In this document: piece after piece, positions 29,101 through 41,079 of the stretch
Layout: each line of letters opens with the position of its first letter
Numbering within the stretch: position 1 is the stretch's first letter
NCBI GenBank assembly: GCA_964017235.1
Contig: OZ024927.1
Location: 53,387,293-53,451,292, forward strand
DNA: 64,000 bases
Direction of reading: 5' to 3'
DNA from: Sabellastarte sp. h YS-2021
Lineage: Eukaryota > Annelida > Polychaeta > Sabellida > Sabellidae
Made by a program: the position numbers and the translations under genes
The notes under the pieces: model-generated
What the model was told of the DNA's origin: nothing
What the model saw: only the letters and a program-made list of their open reading frames with translations
Database searches by the model: none

Positions 29101-30870
29101 AATACTCTAAATGCAATAGTTTTCCAATTACAACTGATTTACTCAATAGTGAGAACTTTAAAGTAGCTATTACTCAGCTATGCCATGACCTACAGATCTG
29201 AAATTTCACTATGTTATAGCTGGCCCAAAAGTAGCTGAATAACATGTTTATACGAAATTCTCTAAATACAATAGGTTTTAAGTTACAAGTGATTTACTCA
29301 ATAGTGAGAACTTCAAAGTAGCTATTACTCAGCTATGCAATGAGCCACAGATCTGAAACTTCACTATGTTATAGCTGATCCCAAAATAGGTGAATAACAT
29401 ATTGAAACAAAATACTGTAAATGCAATAGTTTCCAAGTTATAAGCGATTTACTCAACAGTGATAACCTAAAAGTAGCTATTACTCAGCTATGCCATGAGC
29501 TACAGGTCTGAAATTTTACTATGTTATAGCTGACCCAAAAGTAGCTGAATAACATATTTATACGAAATTCTGTAAATGCAATAGTTTTCCAATTACAACT
29601 GATTTACTCAATAGTGAGAACTTCAAAGTAGCTATTACTCAGCTGTGCCATGACCTACAGATCTGAAATTTCACTATGTTATAGCTGGCCCAAAAGTAGC
29701 TGAATAACATATTTATACGAAATTCTCTAAATGCAATAGTTTTGCAATTACAACTGATTTACTCAATAGTGAGAACCTCAAAGTGGTTATTACTCAGCTA
29801 TGCAATGAGCTACAGGTCTGAAATTTTACTATGTTATAGCTGACCCAAAAGTAGGTGAACAACATATTTAAGCAAAATACTGTAAATGCAATAGTTTTCA
29901 AGTTACAACTGATTTACTCAATAGTGATGACCTAAAAGTAGCTATTACTCAGCTATGCCATGAGCTACAGGTCTGAAATTTTACTATGTTATAGCTGACC
30001 CAAAAGTAGCTGAATAACATATTTATACGAAATACTCTAAATGCAATAGTTTTCCAATTACAACTGATTTACTCAATAGTGAGAACTTTAAAGTAGCTAT
30101 TACTCAGCTATGCCATGACCTACAGATCTGAAATTTCACTATGTTATAGCTGGCCCAAAAGTAGCTGAATAACATGTTTATACGAAATTCTCTAAATGCA
30201 ATAGGTTTTAAGTTACAAGTGATTTACTCAATAGTGAGAACTTCAAAGTAGCTATTACTCAGCTATGCAATGAGCCACAGATCTGAAACTTCACTATGTT
30301 ATAGCTGATCCCAAAATAGGTGAATAACATATTGAAACAAAATACTGTAAATGCAATAGTTTCCAAGTTATAAGCGATTTACTCAACAGTGATAACCTAA
30401 AAGTAGCTATTACTCAGCTATGCCATGAGCTACAGGTCTGAAATTTTACTATGTTATAGCTGACCCAAAAGTAGCTGAATAACATATTTATACGAAATAC
30501 TCTAAATGCAATAGTTTTGAAGTTATAAGCGATTTACTCAACAGTGATAACCTAAAAGTAGCTATTACTCAGCTATGCCATGAGCTACAGGTCTAAAATT
30601 TTACTATGTTATAGCTGACCCAAAAGTAGCTGAATAACATATTTATACGAAATTCTCTAAATGCAATAGTTTTTAAGTTACAAGTGATTTTACTCATGAT
30701 GGAAGTTACTGAAAAGCCCAAAAGTAGCTATTACTCACTTAGCTATTGAGACAGGCACCCAACTTACTCACCATATTGTAGCTATGAAAAAAGTAGCTGA
30801 ATAACATATTTTAACAAAATGCTCTAAATGCAACACTTTTCAAGTTATAAATGATTTTGTGCATGATTTC
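26190..30870. repeat. 155-bp satellite array
   Basis: About 30 head-to-tail monomers of about 155 bp. The consensus includes ctaaatgcaatagttttc, gatttactcaatagtgagaa, gtagctattactcagc, atgttatagctgaccc and gtagctgaataacatattt. Monomers vary in several positions, and the outer ones are more diverged. No coding frame persists. It sits between the 146-bp array and a GC-rich flank. Confidence 0.92.
27640..30480. repeat. 930-bp higher-order repeat within the 155-bp satellite
   Basis: A marker variant, agctgtgccatgacctac, occurs at 27781, 28711 and 29641, each exactly 930 bp apart, which is six monomers. The three copies compared by eye differ at only a few positions per 930 bp, while neighbouring monomers differ much more. 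This is a typical higher-order repeat made by recent unequal exchange. Confidence 0.9.
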
Positions 30871-31290
30871 ATGAATTTTAATGCATTAAAAATTATTAAA
30901 AAAATTTATTAAAAAAAAAGTAAGACAGATCCAGGTCTCATACTCACACAAGAGAATCTACCTCTGGCCTAGTACATATATGCAAGATATGAGAGAAATC
31001 CCTGCAATAGTCACTGAGAAAATTGTGATTAAGTGTTGAAATTTTCACACTTTTGGTGGGGGTACCCCCCTTGTAATGTCTCTAGCAAACAGACGAACAG
31101 ACAGATTTGCATGCCTTGAACAATTTTTCATCCTCGATAGATAAGGTATCTTTTAAAAAAAACAGCACGTCTCTAGGCCTTGTAGTTTTGGAGGAGAAGT
31201 TGTTCACGCGGACGCGTACGCGGACGCGTACGCCCACGCCGCAGAGTGACGACATAATGTCAGCTGACTGACAAGTCAGCTGACATAAAA
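30871..31290. repeat. Satellite flank ending in GC-rich repeat and palindrome
   Basis: Contains gcggacgcgtac repeated near 31210-31235 and a perfect 13-bp inverted repeat with a 4-bp loop at 31257-31286 (atgtcagctgact and its complement). A related gtcagctgactga lies near 24931, on the other side of the arrays, so the whole 6.3 kb block could be one element; this is not proved. Confidence 0.6.
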
Positions 31291-31532
31291 ATAGGCTTTA
31301 AAAAAAACCTTGTACGTTGGAAAATGTAAAGCCATTTTTAATATAACTAGCAAATTAAAGTGCAAAACTAGTAATTTAGAAAATCTTTACCAGGGCTAGC
31401 GATTGCATCTGAATTAAGTGTATCCCTGGACACTACATGATTAACTTAACACAGAGAATTCAGCCATTCTGAAAAAGATCAGCAATGCAGCCAAAATATC
31501 TATTTGAATGGCATGCCTTATAGGGTACATAT

Positions 31533-32260
31533 TAGTGCTGTAATGAGTTGACCGAAACTCGAGTTGTAACTCGGTGGGCGATATTTGGGGATCACATCGA
31601 TTTACGCAATTTAAACTAGAGTTTTTAAGATATAAATTATGATATATTAATCCTGTTATAAAACCAGCACTTTTGCAATTTATGTAACCATAAAACATAA
31701 AAAAAAACAATGAGCGATGGTCGTTTTTTTATTTCCCTTATTTACGTGGCTGTTCCATAAAGTGCTCATACATATCTGCACAATTTAACCGGCAACGAAA
31801 TATATTTCCTCGCAATAAAATGGTACTGTATCAGGCTGTTTAGACACCAGCGCCGGGTCAAAACGGCTCACTGCGCCGTTTCAACACCAGTTAATTTACG
31901 TTGTTTTATACAGGCCTGAGTAGGTAGATGGGATCAATATATAAGGGGCTTTCAAACACTAGGTTATCATTACACTTCAAGTTATGATATGGTAAATACA
32001 TATACGTATGGTAAATATATATATGACAGGCTGGTGAAACTTCTGACGGGAGTCTTTGTGTTTGGATGTTATATTGAGAGATTTTTTTTTGAGAAATAAA
32101 CCTGCCTGGCGTGAAAAACATAAAGGTATAGATAAAACCTTTTGTTATGTGCCATTTGCCTTCAAATGACCTCTAAATGTTATAATTTGAGCATTTATCA
32201 CCAAGAAAAGGTGTTGAAACGGCGCACATATTGAGTGTGCCAGGTCGAGACGGCGCATGG
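31533..32260. repeat. Probable small transposon remnants
   Basis: Bases 31533-31806 resemble 58560-58800 (ctgttccataaagtgctcat...). A second block is bounded by cgccgtttcaacacc (31880) and its exact complement ggtgttgaaacggcg (32210), 15 bp each, suggesting a 0.35-0.4 kb inverted-repeat element. No coding potential was seen. Confidence 0.5.
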
Positions 32261-32759
32261 AGCTGAAACGGCCCGTAACAGTACTACTAAACACATTAAT
32301 GGCGGATCCCTTGATGACAATATTTGGACATTGTTATTTTTTATATTTGTGTCATTTACTCGAGTTCAACTCGCATCTAACAGGCGAGCATCGATCTACA
32401 GAAATCACTAATGATACCAGCTCTAGTACATACGATTGTGCATGTCAGCTACAGGATGATCTGTCCTCTATATATGCCACTACCAGACCAAAATATGAAA
32501 TAGCTTAAATTGAAAATTTTAATTACTTAAATGTAGCTTTTATAAGCTACAAGCTTACCATGTGGGACTGATTGCTGTTCTCGGATGGCCGCAAGGCATC
32601 ATGGCCAATGTCTAAGAAAAATAGACATTTATAGTTGGCCGTAGCCTCTGGTTGTCGTCTCGCGGTACACTCTCACGTTCTTCTCCTTTTCTCGTTGCAA
32701 TGTTAAACCATACCCCCTCAGCTGTAATACAGCAGGGAGGCAGGGTGGGACTCTTCTCA

Positions 32760-32863
32760 GTCCCACATGGTAAGCTTGTAGCTTATAAAAGCTACATTTA
32801 AGTAATTAAAATTTTCGATTTTATTGCGCTACAATAGCTTACCATGTGTGACTGATTGCTGAA
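32760..32863. repeat. DIRS-C internal complementary region
   Basis: Its first part is complementary to the left outer end (32511-32568), and the second (from about 32817) to the right outer end (37795-37824). Confidence 0.85.
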
Positions 32864-33236
32864 TCCAACCGCTCGGTGGCGGGATTACAGCTGAGACTGG
32901 AAGATATGTCAATTTTTCTTAGATTTTGAAGTAATAGATAGAATGAATGTTAGAAATACCAGTCTGAGTCCCGTTTACAGTGCCCCAATCCCGAAGACCG
33001 GGCCTGTAAAGAGCCAAAAACCTGAATAGAATGGATGACAGTGCTAACACTGTCAAGATGTTTTGATTGTAGGAGAGAAGTGCTGACATGCTCACTTAAG
33101 GAGTGTAAGGGTCCTGAGGGACCATCCATGAGTGAAAAAACCAGCCCACTGGTTGGAATTCTCATAAATTTTTGGCACCGAACATGAGATTAATGACAAC
33201 CTTGATAAGTCCTTAATACATCTTATACTTGATAAA

Positions 33237-33905
33237 CTAAAAATACAAAATGACCTTACCCGTAACATCTTGAACGGTAAACCTATACCTAGATCCTGGG
33301 TTAGACTCCTGAAGACTTGGCTGTAGCGGATGTGCCCCCCCCCCCCCCCTTCTTTCTTTCTGAGGATGACTGGTCTGAGGGGAAGGGTCTAGGACTTGTT
33401 GTGCCGCCACCACTGGTCCCAGAAACATATTGTTGTCGGACCAAGTAAGGTCTTTTAGGTAAAAATTTGGAAATGTGTTGTGAGTTTTCCAGTGACAGGC
33501 TTGCATGATTTGGTCCACCAATACCCCATCATAAAAAGGCCTTAGAGGCCGCAAAGGCCCAAATGTTATGCGCTTAATTCTTGGACCAAGTCCAAGGCTT
33601 GTTGGTCTGCTTGTTTATAACAAAGTAGAATGGTTTGTTTCAACCATGAAGACAGAGTAGCGGGCCTGATGTCTGAGGTGTGTCCTTTCTTGAAGGAGAT
33701 GAAAGGGAGGGATCGAGACCCTCTCAGGTCTTTGGTTCGGTCCAAATAGTACCTCAGGGCCTGCACGGTCCTGTATTCTTTGAATTGACTGTCTACAATG
33801 GTAGTTAGAGCAGGAATAGTCACCGGAGACACACTTTGTGAACCTTCTCTTGCTAGTTGGTTTTTAGCTATAAAATCAAAAGAAGGGAACGAGGCAACCT
33901 TTTCC
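33237..33905 (-). pseudogene. DIRS-C tyrosine recombinase, catalytic part (broken)
   Basis: Two pieces of recombinase: 33832-33566 (VQALRYYLDRTKDLRG, SSWLKQTILLCYKQADQQA) and 33554-33237 (ACHWKTHNTFPNFYLKDL, GPVVAAQQ). The His/Trp and Tyr catalytic positions remain in the second piece, but the HDVR motif falls at the break between them. The frame then runs on through the poly-C tract at 33335-33349, which would add a Gly run. Confidence 0.8.
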
Positions 33906-33912
33906 CATTGGC

Positions 33913-35412
33913 CTAGATTAGATACTTGTTTGCAACCCAGGCATGGATTCCGCTGCGCTTGCCGGAGGCCAAAGCTAGCAAGAAAGCAGTTTTGGAAGTA
34001 AGATGTTCGAGGTCTGTGTCTTTCATAGGCTCAAAGGGTGCTTTTGTGAGCTCATTGAGAACAACAGAAAGGTTCCATTTTGGAAGATTCCTGGAACTTT
34101 TGGGACGATCCCTGTGAAAACTGGAGAGTAACCTGTGAAGGTCTGAACTTTGTGCAATATGGTGGCCCGCTGGGCCAAACGTGTTAACAATGGCCATCCT
34201 GTAACCATCAATGGTCGAGGGGCACCTGTTTAGATCTTGGTATAGGTACATGAAAAAATCTGAGATATGTTTCACAGATGAATTGGAGAAATCCACCGAA
34301 TTTTCTCTGGACCATTTCTGAAATAGAGTCCACTTGGACTTGTAGATGGTCCTTGTTGATGACCTCTGAGGGGCAGCAATTCTCTCTGCCACCTTCACAG
34401 AGAAGCCTTGTTCTTGGAGCCGTCCACTCCTAGACACCAAGCATGGAGGTTGAGATGATTGTTTGAGAAAAGTTGTTGACACTGGGAGTTGCAGTGGGAT
34501 CTCTGTTGACAGCTGCACTAGGTCCCAAAACCAGGGCATCCCTGGCCAGCCTGGGGCTTTTACGATGATCAGGCAATGCTGGATCACCCTGTGAAGGAGA
34601 GCCGTCGGAGGGTAAACGTAGGCAGTGAGACCCGTCCAGTTTATGTACAGAGCATCTATGTCCCAAGCATTTGGGTCTGGGACAGGAGATACGTACAGTG
34701 GAAGGTTGTGGTTCAGATGAGTGGTAAATAAGTCTACATGAGGTGTGAACCACATTGGGCAGAACTGTTTGAACACCTGCGGATGCAGTGACCATTCTGT
34801 TGACTGCCCTTGGTTCGACCAGGACAGAATGTCGGCCATCACATTCAGGCACCCTGGAATGTGTCTGGCTTTTAACGTTATGTGATAGTGAAGGCACCAG
34901 GTCATGATCTTCCACAGGAGAGGACACATCTCTGCTGAGTGAGTTCCTCCTTGTTTGTTTAAATAGGCTACCACTGTTGAGTAGTCCGTTGCGACTAGTA
35001 CTGTTAGGTTCTGGCACTGGTCCTTGAAGCTTCGAAGGGCCAGGGAGACCGCCTTCAATTCTAGGATGTTCATGTGTAGCCTTTTTTCCCGGTCTGACCA
35101 CAGAGCCTGTGTAGAACTTGATCTAAGTGAGGGCCCCAACCTTCGTTGAGGCGTCTGTAAAGAGTTGGATACTGTGGTCTTGGGATGAAGGTCCGCACCT
35201 TTCATCACTTTTGAGGGATTTTGCCACCAGTCTAAGTGTGCTGCAATGGCTTCTGTCCAAGGAAGGAGGCTGTCCAGCGACTGAGGATATCTCCGGTGCA
35301 CCTTGAGATGAAACTGAAAGGGCCTCAAGTGAAGGCGTCCCTCCGGGACCGTTTTCTCCGTTGAGGCAAGCAACCTAATTAGCGACATCAAATATCTTGT
35401 AGTCAAAAACAC
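33913..35412 (-). pseudogene. DIRS-C RNase H fused in frame to recombinase N-terminus
   Basis: A single 499-codon open frame. It starts in the RT thumb (YLMSLIRLLASTEKTV) and passes RNase H with NILELKAVSLAL, ATDYSTVVAYLNKQGG and NVMADILSW. It then goes through APGWPGMPWFWDLV directly into recombinase (APQRSSTRTIYKSKW, CPSTIDGYRMAI, LALASGKRSGIHAW). In DIRS-A these two proteins lie in different frames, so an indel here has fused them. The RNase H LFTDAS motif is lost (QTPQRRLGPSL) and the final motif reads DILSW, so RNase H is probably dead. Confidence 0.82.
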
Positions 35413-35433
35413 GTTTTGACTTGAGTCTTAGGA

Positions 35434-36208
35434 TCAAATCCTGAAGTTGAGCCTTCTCTCTTGAGTGGGTTTTACGAGGGCTGAATCTAGATGATATTTG
35501 GAGCCCACGAATGAAAACACCTGAGTAGGTTTCAGTTCTTTTTTTTTTTTTTTTTTTTGATTTATGATCCACCCCAAGGACTGGATTAGGTCTACCACTG
35601 CCTGAGTGTTCACTTGGGCTTCCTCCTGAGACTGGGACCTGATCCGCCAGACGACCAGGTATTGGTGAAGCCTGAGTCCTCTGGAGAGGGCCATTAGCTT
35701 CACTTCCTTTACAATCATTGTAAAGGCCTGGGGGGCTGTGGTTAGACCGAAATGAAGGGAGGTGAACTGGAACACCTGTGACCTGAGGCAAAACCTTAGG
35801 TATTTCCTTGAGTTTGGGTGGATGGGGATGAGCAGGTAAGCGTCCGACAGATCTATCGACGATACCCATTCCTCTGGAATCAGGGAGGTCCTGATGGACT
35901 CTGGAGTTTCCATTTGAACTTTTCTACATGTAGAAAAGTGTTGAGCCTACTTAGGTCTATGACTGGCCTCCACCTTTGGTGAGGCTTGGGAGCTAGGAAC
36001 AGGCGACTGTAAAACCCGAGAGATTTACATTTTCCACCCTTTCGATAGCGTTCTTTGACAGGAGAGACTGGATACAAGTGGCCAGGGCTTGGTCTTTTGA
36101 TGGGCCTTGTACTCTGACAGGATCAGAGGGAATCTGACCAAATTTGGCTTTGAAAGGAATGGCAGTACGTAGCCATTGGTGATACTGTTTAACACGTTTG
36201 AAGAACAT
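35434..36208 (-). pseudogene. DIRS-C reverse transcriptase remnant
   Basis: Pieces cover RT N-terminus (36208-35993), fingers (GFYSRLFLAPKPHQRWRP, 36010-35950) and palm (35913-35434). Motif A is kept as SIDLSDAYLLIPI, but the catalytic YLDDW reads YLVVW, so both Asp are lost. A T run at 35540-35558 inserts a Lys stretch. Two shifts separate the pieces. Confidence 0.85.
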
Positions 36209-36269
36209 TTGTTTGTTGGTCAGTCTCTCCTGAAAGAACGGAGGCGACCTCCTACTGGTGGACTGAGGG

Positions 36270-36480
36270 AGGCTTTGGAGGAGTCATTAGGGAAGGCTTT
36301 TCATGCCCTCGTCCCCTGGAGTGGGGTCGCAAAACGACCTTGGAGCCTCTGTTACTCGATTTCCCCCTACCTGGGGAAAATGATGGATACTGCTTGAAAT
36401 GGAATGACCCCCATTGGGGTGGTTCCTGTAGGAGCCTCTAGATTGTGGGGAATGGAAAGGGCTGATTAATAGGGTTTAAA
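36270..36480 (-). pseudogene. DIRS-C gag C-terminal tail remnant
   Basis: A minus-strand frame just upstream of RT reads QWGSFHFKQYPSFSPGRGKS and SRGRGHEKP, resembling the Gly/Arg-rich tail of the DIRS-A gag (QFSGRGRGKNRGRGG). Nothing like the rest of gag follows upstream. Confidence 0.5.
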
Positions 36481-37671
36481 CCCTGAGTTATTACAGGTGC
36501 CTTGATGAGGAACTCCTGTCCCTCCTAAACTAGTTGTGAATGGGGAACTTTAAGATCTAAAGATCCAGTATCTCACCTGAATTCACCATACCCCTTCTGA
36601 CTACTTATATGCACCATGAAATTGAGATTGACCTGTGTGGTAGTAGCCTTGCTACTGTCTTAACAGATATCCATAACCAGGTTGTATTCAGAGGAACCTA
36701 GTGAAGAGCAGCCTGAAGCTCAACTCTAGATGACCAGAAGGGGGAGGGGGGCATACCCAAGGAGGCCCCTAGGGAGATACAAGATTTGAAAACTTGTAAT
36801 TTGTGTTCAAAACAAGGTTGTTCCATTTAAGGGAAATTAACAGCCTAAGTTCCTGTTGGCCTGGTAAATCATTCAGAGTCCAGACTGTGGAGCATCTAGG
36901 CATAAATTCCCTGGGGGCAGGGAGGTTCAAAAAACTGCCTAAGTTTCAATGTCCTCAGAAAATGGTTAGGGTGAAGTCAGGCAACCTTCTTCCCTAAAAA
37001 TACAGTCAGGACAGAAAGGCTGGAGGACTTGGACTTGCACCGAAGCCTCCAATAAGGGATATTTACTGCCAGGCTTATGAACTATTAGCCCAAGTGTGTG
37101 TTAGGATTGTTCAGAGTTCTGATCTGGAACCATCATCCGAACATCAGATTTAAGATCCGATCATCCGAGGATTAGATCTTAAGATACAATCATCGAGCAT
37201 CGGATTTTAGAGTAGATCATCCGAGCATTGGAACTTAGTGTGACATCCGATCATAGGACGGGAGTAGCAGACATCCGAACCTCGGATCTGATATCCGAGC
37301 ATCGGGTTGCCCAGCCCCCCCCCCGCCCCCCCTTAAACCCTAAAATGGTCCAATAATGAAGCAGATAGGGGTTAAATATTTGATTTGATTTGATTGTACC
37401 GACAAGCATATATATATATATCCTGTATTAGAAACCACAAACGAGTTGCTGTTTCTTTACAACATGAACCCGAAAGTGGACTTCAGTTGTAAAATATGCT
37501 AAACTATGCTGAACTATGCTGAACTATGAAAAGACACTGAAATATGATTCTATGTAATAAAATAAAGAAACTGATGTAGTTTCCATATCCAACGACAAGT
37601 ATATCTTTGTAAAAAAGAGATAACTTCCCTTCTAAAATAAAGCATTGCTAAATCACGCGGCCAACGAGAAA
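36481..37671. other. DIRS-C 5' segment, non-coding
   Basis: No gag frame is visible. Bases 37130-37310 contain a degenerate repeat of catccga/atcggat words, followed by a C-rich run (37314-37332) and a short tatata run (37408-37420). Confidence 0.55.
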
Positions 37672-37803
37672 AGGAGAAGAACGTGAGAGTGTACTGCGAG
37701 ACGACAACCAGAGGCTACGGCCAACTATAAATGTCTATTTTTCTTAGACATTGGCCATGATGCCTTGCGGCCATCCGAGAACAGCAATCAGTCCCACATG
37801 GTA
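37672..37803. repeat. DIRS-C terminal inverted repeat (5' end)
   Basis: Almost exact complement of 32558-32696, including cggccatccgagaacagcaa. The outer end is agtgcaataaaa. Confidence 0.88.
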
Positions 37804-37973
37804 AGCTATTATAGTGCAATAAAATTTGACCTTTAGAAGCCCAATATTAGTCATAAAGTGGAAGGACAATGTCAAAAACAGTAGATTCCAAGATCTTACT
37901 AATACATATCCACAAAACAAATTTGAGAGGTCTATAAAATACTTTTTAAATTATCGAAGGTATACCCAAAATA

Positions 37974-38013
37974 TGCAAATTTAATGTCAATTAAATTTGA
38001 TACCCTACCAAAT
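37974..38013. mobile_element. Older DIRS relic, left fragment
   Basis: gcaaatttaatgtcaatt and taccctacca resemble the left outer end of DIRS-B, but diverged. It is cut at 38013 by DIRS-B3 and continues at 43055. Confidence 0.65.
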
Positions 38014-38283
38014 TGCAAATTTAATAAGTAAATTAAATTTTTATAAGTTAATACCCTATCCAATGGACAATTGCTAATCCGGTCGGCGCAGACCGGCCCG
38101 CCAAACGCCAGAAAAAGACGTCCTGTGTCTCCACCGGCTGGCCGGTCCGTAGTACTGTGCACTCCCCAGATGGCGCCTCGTACTTCCTTCCTGTCTAGAC
38201 AACCTGACGTCATAGCATCTTTTTCGTTGTCTAAACCTCTTAGACCCCTAGTAAGCTGATAGCGGGGTCGGTGGGAGGGTCGT

Positions 38284-38381
38284 GTGTCCATTGGATAGGG
38301 TATTAACTTATAAAAATTTAATTTACTTATTAAATTTGCAATTTTATTGCGTTAATACATCCTATCCAATGGACAATCGCT
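38284..38381. repeat. DIRS-B3 internal complementary region
   Basis: Same two-part complementarity to the outer ends as in B2 and almost identical to it. Confidence 0.85.
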
Positions 38382-38689
38382 GAATAACTACTGCTTGGTC
38401 GGCGGGTAAGTTACTAGGGACCTATGTGAACTCACAAGTAATAGCAAATTTTAACCTACGGTCTAGGCTGACTTCGTCTGGGTTGATCTTAAGGTCAGGA
38501 AACCCTGTAAGACCTTGGTCGGTTGCCAACAGCCGGTTACCCGGGGGCTATACCGACGTCGCACCCCCCCCCCTTTTTTTAACAGACCTGCTCTGAGGTA
38601 AGGGAAGAGAGGGATGAGTTCAGTCCCAGAAAGCCAATAAACCTCCCGAAGGAAGCACACCACATTTTATACTATGTGCTTGTAGAACT

Positions 38690-39360
38690 GTTTATATATA
38701 TATATACACAAATCTCCTCCATCTAAGGGCCACTTGTGGATCTGCTGAGCAGCCACTACCGAGCCCAATTGGTAAAGCTCTGAGTCAGCCCAAGCCCCGC
38801 CCTTCAGATAGAACCATGTGAAGGTATTATGTGACTTCAGTGGCAGGCTGACAAGACTGTATCTAAGGAAACTTTCGACTGGAAGACCTTAGAAGCATCA
38901 AAGGCCCTGACATCATGGGCTTTAACCTGATGTAAAGTACGGGCCTCCTGGTCAGAGAGCTCATAACATAGGATCACAGTCTGCTTGATCCAAGAGGAGA
39001 TAGTGGCAGGTGAGATGTCTTTGTCAAAACCTTTCTTAAAGGAGACAAAAACCACCTCCTTATTCTGCTTGAGGTCCTGTTCAAATAGTAGCGCAATGCT
39101 CTGACTGGACAGAGGGACCTGTCAGACTTGAGGGATCTATCCAGCTTGGGGGACCAGGGCTGTTATACCCCTGGGGCCACACTGTCTGGACCCTCTTTGG
39201 CCAGCTGATTCTTGGAGAGAAAGCTGGGTGAAGGGTACAGGGACACCTTGACCAGTCGGATTGGTGTCTAATATTTCTGTTTTGCCAAGCATGTATCTCA
39301 CTTCTACGCTTGCCCGTCCACCTGAGTGATACATCACTTTGTAAAAAGGACCACTTGCCT
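38690..39360 (-). pseudogene. DIRS-B3 tyrosine recombinase remnant
   Basis: A frame at 39055-38837 keeps SSWIKQTVILCYELSDQEA and HDVRAFDASK with catalytic His and Arg. The downstream part with the Tyr is interrupted. The N-terminal part is mostly deleted at about 39316. Confidence 0.8.
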
Positions 39361-40930
39361 CATAGACTGATCTGACTGATCTCCTTTGAGGTCAAATTGA
39401 GGAGCCTCAATTCTTGCTGCCACTGCCTCAGACAAGCCCTGCTCCTCGATTGCTGAGGCTCTAGGAGCCATGCACGAAGATTAAGATTTGTCAGATTTCT
39501 GTGAGGGATCTGATTGAATGGCCGACAACAGGTTGGGCAGATGGGCAGGCTCAGTGGGATTTGGCTGGACATGGCCACTAGATCCCAAAACCAAGGTATG
39601 TTGGGCCACCCCGGAGCAATCAGAATGATTCTCTTGCATGGGGAGTCCTGCAACTCCTCCACCACTTTGCCCAATATGGCTGATGGTGGGAAGGTGTATG
39701 CTTCCAGATCCTACCATGGCCGACTGAGCGCATCCACTGCTGTGGCCGGGGGATCCGGTACCGGTGACACAAACAGAGGCAACTTGTTGTTGAACCTCAT
39801 GGCAATTAAGTCCATTTTGGGCCGGTGCCACCTGTTGCATATTGAGTGGAAGACCTCTGGAAGGAGAAACCACTCTGTTTGGATGGTCTGGCCTAGCCTG
39901 GATAGCTTGTCCGCTACCACGTTCAGCCGGCCTGGAATGTGTCGGGCTTAGAGTCACTTGTTTCCTGGTACACCAGGTCAAGATTCTCCATAGCAGGGCA
40001 GAAGTGGGCCCGACCTCATGCCTCCTTCCTTGTTTATGTATGACACTACTGTGTGGCTGTCGGTTGCTACAAGTACTATCTTGTTTGAGGAAAGGTCTTG
40101 GAACTCTTAAAGCCCGAAAGACTGCTTAAGTTCTAGATAGTTTAAATGCAGCTTGCTTCCCGGAAGGGACCCGGTCCCTTTTGCAGTGTGCTCGTTTACG
40201 TGAGCACCCCACCCTTCTATTGATGCGTCTGTAAATATTTGCAGAGCATGCTTAATTGGGTGTAATGATTGGCCTGTAAGAACATTGTCTTCCTTCAGCC
40301 ACCATTGTAAATGGGGGGTGCAGGGACCTGGGGACTTGGATCACCTTTTCCAGTGATTCTGGTACCCTCCAGTTGTTTTGAGATGCCACTGTATGGGTCT
40401 CATATGAAGTCGACCTAGATTAACTTGCTTTTCTGAAGCCGTCAGTAACCTATCAAGGACATGAATTCCCGGACCGGGCAAGCCGGTAGGGATAGCAGTT
40501 TTAACATAGTCTCTTGAAGGTTCTGTCACCGGTCCAGAGTCGGTCAGAACCGATCAGACCTGTAGTCGAACTGGTAGCCTACAAAATCAAAGTCTTGTTT
40601 GGGCTCCCGCTCTGATTTCTGTAAGTTCATCAGCCAACCCAGTTGCTGACACATTATTTACAAGTTCCTGTGTATGTTGGAGACAAGCCTGGGATCTGGC
40701 TCTCACCAACCAGTCGTCTAGGTACTGGTGGCTTCTTAAGTCCTTGTGTATGGTCACAAATTTCACCTCCTTTGGTATCACAGTGAACTCCAAAGGTGCT
40801 GTGGACAAACCGAATAGCAAGCATTACCTGGATCGTTCTAGGTATATGGGAGTAGGTATCCCTCCTTGAACATTTGTAATACCTAGGGTCCAGCCCCCAA
40901 GGCTTTCTAAGTTCCTGAAAAAGGGCATAG
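39361..40930 (-). pseudogene. DIRS-B3 RNase H / reverse transcriptase remnant
   Basis: Pieces: WPNIPWFWDLVAMSSQIPL (39600), VADKLSRLGQTIQTEW (39900), and RT FGLSTAPLEFTVIPKEV with intact YLDDWLV (40820-40700). Directly upstream the sequence joins a KEGY-like motif to a YFHIPI-like one, the same deletion as in B2, so fingers and motif A are missing. Several stops and shifts. Confidence 0.82.
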
Positions 40931-41079
40931 TCTGGACCCTATAGGCAGATTGTGTGCCACATTTGGTATTTTGATAAACATTTTCTGTCCCTCCGGACAC
41001 TGGTCCGGTCTGGTGACAATGATCCAGTTTAACAGTCTCTCTGTTCTTATTGTGGTCTGGTGGGGCTGACACAACTTTT

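Larger units (their letters stand above)
32511..37824 (-). mobile_element. DIRS-C: third DIRS-like subfamily, inactive
   Basis: 5.3 kb with inverted termini (about 32558-32696 and 37672-37803, almost identical) and an internal complementary region (32760-32863). Minus-strand remains comprise recombinase, RNase H, RT and a gag tail. The termini share no sequence with A or B apart from the ending caataaaa. It lacks most of gag; the RT active site is YLVVW. Confidence 0.9.

Noticed and set aside
26190-30870. CRISPR-like array
   Set aside because: The spacing is head-to-tail 155-bp monomers with no short repeat/unique spacer pattern, and the genome is eukaryotic.
32257-32508. Plus-strand frame of 83 codons just before DIRS-C
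   Set aside because: No domain recognised, overlaps the edge of a small repeat, and no splice context.
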